From NCBI GenBank assembly GCA_964615195.1, contig CAZTNG010000103.1:1-6032 (forward strand): DNA of 6,032 nt. Direction: 5' to 3'. The translations under genes and the position numbers were made by a program. The DNA comes from HGM20899 sp964615195 (GTDB lineage Bacteria; Pseudomonadota; Gammaproteobacteria; Enterobacterales; Succinivibrionaceae). Below the pieces are notes generated by a model. It was not told the DNA's origin, did no database searches, and worked only from the letters and a program-made list of their open reading frames with translations. Of this stretch, positions 1-5,926 are shown piece after piece (the first letter of the stretch is position 1; each line of letters begins with the position of its first letter).

Positions 1-22
1 CATCAATACCCAAAAGTCAATT

Positions 23-50
23 TTAAAAATTAACGCTAATTGCTAATACG
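23..50 (+). repeat. Direct repeat, copy 1
   Basis: This 28-base stretch recurs at 274-301 with a single difference (T at 37, C at 288). The core reads AACGCYAATTGCTAATACG, preceded by TTAAAAATT. Weaker similarity continues to the left: TCAATACCCAAAA at 3-15 matches TCAACTACCTCAAAA at 259-273 with two single-base insertions and a seven-base gap. The original unit may therefore be 43-48 bases (3-50 and 259-301). Origin and role are unknown. Confidence 0.75.
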
Positions 51-273
51 CTTACGATAAATGGAAAAGTAAGTAAATTTTTTGCAGTTAGCTTATATTT
101 AAGATTTTTATTATTAGTTGAAACAGCCAAAAATAAATGTATTACCTTGGTCAAATAAAATTCATTTTAGTTGCCAAGCAAATGCGATGGAAACTTTATG
201 TCGTAAAAATACTAGGCTTATAAAGAACCCTGTATAAAGGCGGTATTGGTTAGCTCTTTCAACTACCTCAAAA

Positions 274-301
274 TTAAAAATTAACGCCAATTGCTAATAC
301 G
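274..301 (+). repeat. Direct repeat, copy 2
   Basis: This is the second copy of the 28-base repeat at 23-50, in the same orientation and 251 bases downstream, with one mismatch at 288. It lies about 50 bases beyond the stop codon of the minus-strand transporter gene. The two copies bracket a 223-base AT-rich segment without a gene. That arrangement could be the remnant of an excised or decayed element, a local duplication, or two members of a genome-wide intergenic repeat family; the window alone cannot tell which. Confidence 0.75.
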
Positions 302-351
302 TTCTACTTAGCTAAGAAACCTAGAGGCTAATCAACTGAGTTTCAGAAGTA

Positions 352-1230
352 TTAGCTCATACATTTTTTTCGTTTATATGTAAATAGCATGCTTACAATA
401 ACTCCAGTTAACACTAGAGTCGCTCCAATAAAGGTTCTTTTTGTTAAAACTTCCCCTAAAATTAATGATGCATAGAAAGCAGAAAAGACCGGCTCAAATG
501 TGAATAGTAATCCTGTTTGTGTTGCTGTGGAGTATTTTTGAGCAACAATTTGAATAAAAAAACAGTATGCGGTACAAATTATCGCTAGTCCGAGCATTGC
601 TTCCCAAGCATGAGCACTCCAATTTAGAGGATTTGCTATAGGTTCTATACCAAAGGCTAAAATTGATGAAAAAACTACCACCCAACCAAGTTGCACAATA
701 CTGAATGCTACAGTATCAACTTTATGACTCCAATAATTAACTAAATGAATATGCATTGCATAGCCGATAGCACCCATTAAGCTTAATAATGCTCCAAAGT
801 TTAGTTTAATCCCTTCACCATTTACTGTTAAAAGATATAAGCCAATAGTTACAAGACATAAACCTACTGCAACTTCTAGTTTAGGGAATTGCTTTTTTAA
901 AATACAATCAATAAGAATAACCATTGCAACAGCAGAAGATGTTAAAAATCCTACTGTGGTGGCTGTTGTATATTTTAATGACAAGATTATAAGAAATAGT
1001 AGGGTACTAATAATAGCTCCACCCACAAATGAATATTTTAAGGTAGCTTTATTTACCTTCAGTAATTTTGGAAACAATAATACAGTTAATACAGTAAAGC
1101 CAATTAAAAATCTATAAAATATTAATGTGAATGGTTGCATTTCATCACTGCATATTTTGAGCAATGTATACGATATTCCCCAACATATGGAACATGAGGC
1201 AAGTAGAGCATTTGCCGTTAATCTTTTCAT
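352..1230 (-). CDS. EamA/DMT-family membrane transporter
   Basis: This 292-residue inner-membrane protein has the drug/metabolite transporter layout: about ten hydrophobic helices arranged as two EamA repeats, roughly residues 7-136 and 145-287. Family signatures visible are the N-terminal ASCSICWGISY helix (11-21), the helix pair around 87-135 containing YTTATTVGFLTS, and the second-half counterpart FTFEPVFSAFYASLILGE (243-260) followed by the last helix. It ends in a basic tail, TYKRKK, that probably faces the cytoplasm. Length is normal for the family and both ends look intact. Family members export or import amino acids, nucleotides, drugs and other small solutes; the substrate cannot be read from sequence. 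The ATG at 1230 is well supported by TGGAG five bases upstream. It is the second gene of a likely two-gene transcript, starting 12 bases after the DUF5131 stop. A functional link to that protein is possible but not evident. Confidence 0.9.
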   Translation of the reverse strand: MKRLTANALLASCSICWGISYTLLKICSDEMQPFTLIFYRFLIGFTVLTVLLFPKLLKVNKATLKYSFVGGAIISTLLFLIILSLKYTTATTVGFLTSSAVAMVILIDCILKKQFPKLEVAVGLCLVTIGLYLLTVNGEGIKLNFGALLSLMGAIGYAMHIHLVNYWSHKVDTVAFSIVQLGWVVVFSSILAFGIEPIANPLNWSAHAWEAMLGLAIICTAYCFFIQIVAQKYSTATQTGLLFTFEPVFSAFYASLILGEVLTKRTFIGATLVLTGVIVSMLFTYKRKKCMS

Positions 1231-1235
1231 AAAAA

Positions 1236-1240
1236 CTCCA
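1236..1240 (-). promoter_or_regulatory. Ribosome-binding site of the EamA gene
   Basis: On the minus strand TGGAG stands five bases before the ATG at 1230, just beyond the stop codon of the preceding gene (1243-1245). It is the clearest Shine-Dalgarno sequence in the window. It fixes the transporter start and fits translation from a transcript shared with the DUF5131 gene. Confidence 0.7.
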
Positions 1241-1242
1241 TC

Positions 1243-2118
1243 TTAGTAGCAAGATCCGCATTCGGAACAGCCATTGCAAATTAATCGTGCGCCGCATTCA
1301 TTGCATCGTGCTTTTGGAAATTTTCGCACATATAAATCTTGAGGTTGCAAAGGTATTCCTAAAGGATCAGTCAACTTAAAATTAATTTCTTTTCCCTTAA
1401 AATTGACACCAGATTTAAAGGCCATTTTGCTTTGTAATTCTTTGGAAGGCATATTGTAAAGTCTTCCATTTTTCACAAAATTTGTCCCAGTTTCAATTAA
1501 GCAAAATGTAGTATTAGTCGAACGGCATTCACGTGATAATTCTTTAATCCATTCAAAATCACAATTTCGTGCTTTATCATAATTTTCACCACTACATATA
1601 ACTAACTCAATAAATCCTTCTTCAAGATATTTTTGAATATTAATGGGGCCAATAAGTGGGGCTGTCATGATACCCTTATGTTTAAAAGGTAATTCTTTTA
1701 AAATTGGTATTCGTTCATCTGCTCTTCTTTGATTTTCGCAGGTGACATTAAAGAATACATTCTCATACCCAAAATTCCAATTTTTAGGGAGACAATTCAT
1801 CATTCTTTCGGGGCGTTTTGTCAGAATATAAAATATGACATCAGGCCTTTGGGCGATCATACTCCAAACTTCATTTCTCCAAATATCAGCTTCAGGAAGA
1901 AGAAAATCTGATGTCATGCATATCCTGATTAGTTCTCCACTTTGGATTTTGTAGCTACCATCTCTATTTCGTTGAAGTGGGTAATCAAAGCCATTTTTAG
2001 TGCGATAAATAAGACTGCCATCTGCATTACGTTGTTTATCTAAAACAAACATATAACAATTACGACACCCTTCTGAGCATTTAACGCAACCATGCCATGG
2101 ATTCCAAATATCATGCAT
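1243..2118 (-). CDS. DUF5131 family (phage Gp37/Gp68-like) cysteine-motif protein with cysteine-rich tail
   Basis: This 291-residue protein starts with WNPWHGC...SEGCRNCY (5-22), the hallmark of the DUF5131/phage Gp37-Gp68 family. The family cysteines are C11, C18 and C21. An additional C14 also creates CX3CX2C, the radical-SAM iron-sulfur spacing. Further family blocks are CMTSDFLLPEADIWRNEVW (67-85), ILTKRPERM (98-106), NVTCENQRRADERIPIL (124-140), an SGE where relatives have GGE (176-178), and FCLIETGT (205-212). From memory, relatives average about 250 residues. Here the end carries extra cysteines at 272, 275, 281, 284, 287 and 290 (CX2CX5CX2CX2CX2C), likely a zinc- or iron-sulfur-binding knuckle. 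The family is thought to be radical-SAM-like, but I know of no established reaction. It is frequent in phages and mobile regions. The ATG at 2118 sits directly before the conserved N-terminus, although its ribosome-binding site is poor. It is first in a minus-strand pair with the transporter. Confidence 0.88.
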   Translation of the reverse strand: MHDIWNPWHGCVKCSEGCRNCYMFVLDKQRNADGSLIYRTKNGFDYPLQRNRDGSYKIQSGELIRICMTSDFLLPEADIWRNEVWSMIAQRPDVIFYILTKRPERMMNCLPKNWNFGYENVFFNVTCENQRRADERIPILKELPFKHKGIMTAPLIGPINIQKYLEEGFIELVICSGENYDKARNCDFEWIKELSRECRSTNTTFCLIETGTNFVKNGRLYNMPSKELQSKMAFKSGVNFKGKEINFKLTDPLGIPLQPQDLYVRKFPKARCNECGARLICNGCSECGSCY

Positions 2119-2156
2119 ATCTATTAGCTTACAACAAAATAGCCTAGAATAAACAA

Positions 2157-2192
2157 GCTGTCTAAAGATAAGGCTCTGATAAAATAGACAGC
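2157..2192. repeat. Inverted repeat / stem-loop 1 (8-base arms)
   Basis: GCTGTCTA at 2157-2164 is matched exactly by TAGACAGC at 2185-2192, leaving a 20-base loop. An overlapping alternative pairing exists: AACAAGCT at 2152-2159 matches AGCTTGTT at 2231-2238, which would enclose this stem and stem 2. The two pairings share bases 2157-2159, so they compete in part. On the minus strand the structure would lie in the 5' leader of the DUF5131 transcript, if transcription starts above it. Confidence 0.45.
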
Positions 2193-2203
2193 AATAAAAT
2201 ATA

Positions 2204-2232
2204 CTTATCTTACAACATAAGTAAGATATAAG
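2204..2232. repeat. Inverted repeat / stem-loop 2
   Basis: TATCTTAC at 2206-2213 pairs exactly with GTAAGATA at 2221-2228 across a seven-base loop. CT at 2204-2205 and AG at 2231-2232 extend the stem past a two-base bulge. It could be an RNA hairpin in the DUF5131 leader or a dyad binding site for a regulator. No known riboswitch or operator is recognised. Confidence 0.4.
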
Positions 2233-2251
2233 CTTGTTATTAAACGTATTA

Positions 2252-2269
2252 AGGCATTAACTTATGCCT
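2252..2269. repeat. Inverted repeat / stem-loop 3
   Basis: AGGCAT at 2252-2257 pairs with ATGCCT at 2264-2269 across the six-base loop TAACTT. On the plus strand it is followed, after a short gap, by the T-rich stretch ATTGTTTGTTTTTTG. That looks loosely like an intrinsic terminator, but the T-run begins too far from the stem to be typical. An operator dyad is an equal possibility. Confidence 0.35.
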
Positions 2270-2737
2270 AACATTGTTTGTTTTTTGAAATGAAACGAAA
2301 TAGTTACAGTTAATGTTAAGAATTAAGTTTAATTTGGTTGTATAAAGGTATATGTATAAACTAGTGTTATATTATATATTGTTTGAAGTTTTTTATTTAA
2401 GTCTTATATTTTTGTTAAAATAATTTAGTTCTAAATAGTGGTAGTTTTAAGGTTCTAATTTATAAAAATAATTTAAAACAACCTAAGTTTTAATTTTAAT
2501 AATATGAAAAGAATGGATGAATGGTGATCTGCTATTAATTTATTTTTACAAATTTAGTAAATAAAGTGTTAAAAGCCTCATTTTTTGCCTATAATTACGC
2601 AGTTTTAGAATTACATTAATAGTAAGTATCTTGATATTTTATTTATGTATTCTATTTTGAAATAAATTTTTATAACATTGCATGCATTTTCCTATTAAGA
2701 AAAATGTTTTATTCTATTTTGGCTAAATATTATTTTT

Positions 2738-4330
2738 ATGACTGATTCGAGACCTTTTGATTTTTTTATTTCCTATTCTTCAAAGGATGAGGATGTTACA
2801 AATAAAATATGTAAAATATTAGATGGGGAATCCTTTAATTATTGGATTGCTCCGCGAAATATCAGATCCGGTGAAGACTATGCTGCAGAGATTATTCGTG
2901 GATTAGATAGTTCAAAATGTATTTTATTAATTTTATCTGATAATTCTAATAATTCTGAGCAAGTGTTACGAGAAGTTGAAAGAGCTGCTGATAAAAAACT
3001 TCCTATAATAGTACTAAATATTGCTAAGGTTGAAAATCTTTCAAAAAGTTTGGAGTATTTTATTACTCATAGACAGTGGATTACAGCATATGATAAGTCT
3101 AATAATGAAAAAGTTAATTATTCAGATGTTCGTAATTCTTTAAAACAAATTAAAGATTTTGTTTTAGCTTCTGAGTTTGAAAGGTCTCAGAGAGTTGAAA
3201 TGCTCACAGCCAAATCATATGCAGGTTCCTTTAAACGACGCAATGTTCTAATTTTTTTACTTGTGTTGTTGGTTTTATCGGTAACGATATCTTTATTTTT
3301 TTCATCATACAAGGATCGACCTTTAAATAAAAGTTTTATAAATGAAGGTGATTACGTGACTTTTGGAAGCTTTAGAGGTGAAAAACTTCTATGGCAAGTT
3401 TTAAAAAATGACAATGGGTTAATAACGTTGATTACCACTAAACCGGTGGCATTTAAACCATTTGATCATGCTCATAGTGGTAAATTTAGTTATTATTCAG
3501 ATCTTACTAGGCGTGATGCTAAGTTCTTTAGCTACGATTTAACCTTAGCTGAATACATTAATAACGTGAATGCTTCTTCGCAAAAGGAGCATGAATTAAC
3601 AGAAGCGTATGGCTCTAATAAGTGGGAAGATTCATTTTTAAGACAGTGGTTAAACAGTGACAGTCTAAAACCAGTTTATTCATATGGCATACCTAATGTT
3701 GATTCTATAGATTCATCTGTGTGGAACTTTTATGGTGATTATTCTCCAAAGCAATTAAAAGAGCCAGGTTTCTTATTTGAGTTTTCAAAGCAGGAGCTAG
3801 CGCAAATTCATAAATCAAAGATAACAACTCAACATTTGTCATACATAAATGATTCTTGCAACATATTTGGTGAAGATGCTGAACAAAAAACCTTGAATGA
3901 ATTACTAAAGAATTTTGGAATTATTACAGATCTTTATAAAAATGATTTTTCTTTATGTCCTCAATCAGTAACAGAAGACTTGGTTCGCATACCGGATAAG
4001 GATGATTTGTTAATTCTTCTTAACAGTAATATTATAGAATTAGATTATTCTTCAGATCTTAAGAATAAGGATGGATCTCCTGCAACTATTTATAGTTATT
4101 GGACACCTAACAAATTAACATGGTGGTTACGTAATGATTGTGGTTTCAATAATCATTCGGTTTGCGGTGTTAATGGGTCTGCTACTAAAACAGCCTCAGC
4201 TAGGATTGTGATGCCAATCAATAACCAATTTTCAGGGGTCGTACCAGAAATTACAATTGACATAAATGAAAATATTGGATTTTTTGGTAAGGGTACTGCA
4301 AATGAACCTTTTAGGGTAAAGTGGAAATAA
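2738..4330 (+). CDS. Membrane-anchored TIR domain protein with DUF6273-like C-terminal domain
   Basis: This 530-residue protein has three parts. Residues 5-143 are a TIR domain of the bacterial TIR_2 type: FDFFISYSSKDED (7-19), YWIAPRNIRSGEDY (35-48), CILLILSDNSNNSEQVLREV (61-80). E79 fits the glutamate that is catalytic in NAD-cleaving TIR enzymes. One membrane helix follows at about 169-189, preceded by KRR (166-168), so TIR should be cytoplasmic and the rest outside. Residues 203-497 match DUF6273: GDYVTFGSF...LLWQVL (204-222), KWEDSFLRQWLNS (295-307), WWLRND (462-467), ARIVMPI (488-494). The end, GKGTANEPFRV, resembles tails of bacterial surface proteins. Four outer-part cysteines (374, 407, 468, 476) could form disulfides. 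The ATG at 2738 is the only credible start because the frame is closed by a stop at 2696-2698; no Shine-Dalgarno is visible. It is the first gene of an operon with the DHH gene. A role in nucleotide-based defence or signalling is inferred. Confidence 0.88.
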   Translation: MTDSRPFDFFISYSSKDEDVTNKICKILDGESFNYWIAPRNIRSGEDYAAEIIRGLDSSKCILLILSDNSNNSEQVLREVERAADKKLPIIVLNIAKVENLSKSLEYFITHRQWITAYDKSNNEKVNYSDVRNSLKQIKDFVLASEFERSQRVEMLTAKSYAGSFKRRNVLIFLLVLLVLSVTISLFFSSYKDRPLNKSFINEGDYVTFGSFRGEKLLWQVLKNDNGLITLITTKPVAFKPFDHAHSGKFSYYSDLTRRDAKFFSYDLTLAEYINNVNASSQKEHELTEAYGSNKWEDSFLRQWLNSDSLKPVYSYGIPNVDSIDSSVWNFYGDYSPKQLKEPGFLFEFSKQELAQIHKSKITTQHLSYINDSCNIFGEDAEQKTLNELLKNFGIITDLYKNDFSLCPQSVTEDLVRIPDKDDLLILLNSNIIELDYSSDLKNKDGSPATIYSYWTPNKLTWWLRNDCGFNNHSVCGVNGSATKTASARIVMPINNQFSGVVPEITIDINENIGFFGKGTANEPFRVKWK

Positions 4331-4332
4331 GC

Positions 4333-5835
4333 ATGTTTAATTTAAAAGCTTTTGACTCCTTCTGTGATATTGTTATTCAATGTCACGATAATCCTGATGC
4401 TGACGCTGTTGGCTCAGGTTATGCTCTTTATAAATATTTTGAGTCGCAAGGAAAAAATGTCAGGCTTGTTTATAGTGGTAAAAATGCTATAAGCAAGATT
4501 AACATGGTAAATCTTATTAGATTGTTACAGATACCTGTTGAGCAAGTTGCCGCTGATTTTGAATGTCCTGAGCTTTTAATTACTGTTGATTGTCAATATG
4601 GTAGTGGTAATCTTACCTTACTTAAGGCTCCTGTAGTTGCTGTTATTGACCATCACGTTCCAGATCCAAAGAGATTACCTAATAAGTTTGAATATATAAA
4701 AAGCAATTATGGTAGTTGTGCTACTGTAATTTATCAGTTATTACTTGAGACTGATTATCCTTTAAAAACAGATACAAATGTAGCTACAGCTTTGTATTAT
4801 GGTCTTTACATGGATACAGGCGAGCTTTCAGAGATTAGGCATCCTGCCGACAAGGATGCTAGGGATGACTTAAAATTTGATGATAAAATTATTAATGTTT
4901 TACAGAATTCTAACTTATCTCTAGATGAATTTGCTATAGCAGGGAAAGCATTAAGTAATTGCAAATATTTTGAAAAACGTCGTTTAGCTGTTATCGAAGC
5001 AGAGCCTTGTGATGTAAATATATTAGGATTTATTGCCGACCTTTTATTAAAGGTGGATGGTGTAGATGTAGGTATTGTTTATGCTAATTTAGGTGATGCT
5101 TATAAGCTATCTATACGGAGTTGTGTTAATGAGGTTAAGTCTAATGAACTTGCTCAAAGCGTTACTCTAGGTGTAGGTGGTGGAGGTGGTCACTTTAAAA
5201 AAGCTGGTGGCTATATTAATAAATCTTTATTAGCTAGTAAATATTCAAATTTTACGTCTTTACCAACGTTCCTCTATGAGACATTTTGTAATTTTTACGA
5301 TAGTTTTGACTATATTTATGCAACAGATTTTATAATTAATGAAAGTTTTAAACCTTATAGAAAAAAATCTTTTGTTATTGGTTATGTTAAATCTACAGAT
5401 ATTGCAGAAGTAGGTGATTCTATTTTCATGCGTACCTTTGAGGGTGATGATACAGAACTTGCTGATTATGATCTGTATATAATGATAGGTATTATTGGTG
5501 AAGTTTATCCAATTCGTAAGGATGTTTTTGACAAAAAATATGTTCCTTGTGATAGCCCAGTCGATATTGAATTTGATTATGAGCCACGTGTGAAGAATAT
5601 TGATAGGGATGAAGTTATTCGTGTTTCAAAACATATGAAGCCTTGTCGCAATACTTGTAATTCTAGAGTTTTTGCAAAGAAAATTGATAGGGAAACTAAA
5701 GTATTTAATGCGTGGAATTATGAGAACTACCTACATGGTTTTATTGGAGATTATCTTGTTTGCAGAGAAGAACAGCCTAGTGATGTTTTCATTGTAAAAC
5801 ATGATATATTTGACAGAATTTATGAGCCTGCATAA
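4333..5835 (+). CDS. DHH/DHHA1 phosphoesterase with duplicated C-terminal module
   Basis: From the preferred ATG this is a 500-residue cytoplasmic protein. It has the metal-binding motifs of DHH phosphoesterases: HDNPDAD (18-24), VDCQ with D86, DHH (106-108) and YMDTGE with D161. A DHHA1 substrate-binding domain follows, with GGGGGHFKKAGGY at 282-294. All catalytic residues are present. The family includes nanoRNase/pAp phosphatase and cyclic-dinucleotide phosphodiesterases, so the substrate is probably a small nucleotide or short oligonucleotide. NrnA-type enzymes are about 320 residues; here about 170 more form two related modules (about 347-406 and 457-499), each ending in a pattern like GD...V[YF].I...D[IV]FD..Y.P. 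A similar pattern occurs in small phage proteins, as I recall. The ATG lies two bases after the TIR stop, with TGGA seven bases before it. An in-frame GTG at 4321, overlapping the TIR gene with AGGG just upstream, would add four residues. Coupling to the TIR gene is likely. Confidence 0.9.
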   Translation: MFNLKAFDSFCDIVIQCHDNPDADAVGSGYALYKYFESQGKNVRLVYSGKNAISKINMVNLIRLLQIPVEQVAADFECPELLITVDCQYGSGNLTLLKAPVVAVIDHHVPDPKRLPNKFEYIKSNYGSCATVIYQLLLETDYPLKTDTNVATALYYGLYMDTGELSEIRHPADKDARDDLKFDDKIINVLQNSNLSLDEFAIAGKALSNCKYFEKRRLAVIEAEPCDVNILGFIADLLLKVDGVDVGIVYANLGDAYKLSIRSCVNEVKSNELAQSVTLGVGGGGGHFKKAGGYINKSLLASKYSNFTSLPTFLYETFCNFYDSFDYIYATDFIINESFKPYRKKSFVIGYVKSTDIAEVGDSIFMRTFEGDDTELADYDLYIMIGIIGEVYPIRKDVFDKKYVPCDSPVDIEFDYEPRVKNIDRDEVIRVSKHMKPCRNTCNSRVFAKKIDRETKVFNAWNYENYLHGFIGDYLVCREEQPSDVFIVKHDIFDRIYEPA

Positions 5836-5889
5836 TTCTAAATTTTTTAATCTGTGTAGATTTTTTGATTAAAATTTTAATGATTTTTT

Positions 5890-5926
5890 AAGACCTAAAA
5901 CAAATTGCTTTAGGTCTTTTATTTTT
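5890..5926 (+). terminator. Intrinsic terminator of the TIR-DHH operon
   Basis: AAGACCTAAA at 5890-5899 pairs exactly with TTTAGGTCTT at 5909-5918, a ten-base stem around a nine-base loop. It is followed on the plus strand by TTATTTTT. It lies 54 bases after the DHH stop codon. On the minus strand the stem is followed by A-rich sequence, so it should work only for plus-strand transcripts. Its T-tract overlaps the stop codon (5925-5927) of the converging gene at the right edge. Confidence 0.85.

Larger units (their letters stand above)
1..351. other. Non-coding, repeat-bearing left flank
   Basis: I see no supportable gene here. Reading frames are short and broken by stops on both strands, and the longest ATG-started stretch I noticed, near 184, is only about 14 codons. 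Frames open at base 1 close within about 15 codons, so the tail of an upstream gene is possible but cannot be shown. The stretch is AT-rich and carries two copies of a direct repeat (separate entries) and a 10-base palindrome CTTAGCTAAG at 307-316. It is downstream of the minus-strand transporter gene, yet I found no convincing T-tailed terminator for that gene. Confidence 0.6.
2119..2737. other. Divergent intergenic region, very AT-rich
   Basis: These 619 bases separate the minus-strand DUF5131 gene from the plus-strand TIR gene and should hold both promoters. I find no open frame longer than a few codons with a credible start; ATGs at about 2290 and 2504 each run only about seven codons. 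The left part (about 2150-2270) is rich in inverted repeats, listed separately. The remainder, about 2280-2737, is almost entirely A and T. So many sequences there resemble -10 boxes that I will not name one as the promoter. Confidence 0.6.

Noticed and set aside
220..262. AAAGAACC paired with GGTTAGCTCTTT as a structured element in the left flank
   Set aside because: Pairing needs a three-base bulge and a large loop, with no other support.
327..356. Hairpin GCTAAT/ATTAGC spanning the transporter stop codon as a terminator
   Set aside because: The stem is six AT-rich pairs with a long loop, and on the minus strand no T-run follows, so it does not look like an intrinsic terminator.
494..685. 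Minus-strand 63-codon open frame inside the transporter gene
   Set aside because: It overlaps the well-supported EamA gene in another frame and has no family resemblance or ribosome-binding site.
1729..1911. Plus-strand 60-codon open frame opposite the DUF5131 gene
   Set aside because: It lies wholly antisense to conserved DUF5131 coding sequence and its product looks like no known protein.
2657..2698. Promoter for the TIR gene using TTGAAA at 2657 and TATAAC or TATTAA downstream
   Set aside because: The spacings are wrong (8 or about 30 bases), and comparable boxes occur throughout this AT-rich DNA.
5849..5881. Short stem AATCT-GTGT-AGATT with T-run, and palindrome ATTAAAATTTTAAT, as a first terminator
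   Set aside because: The five-pair AT stem and pure AT palindrome are too weak; the ten-pair stem just downstream is the better call.
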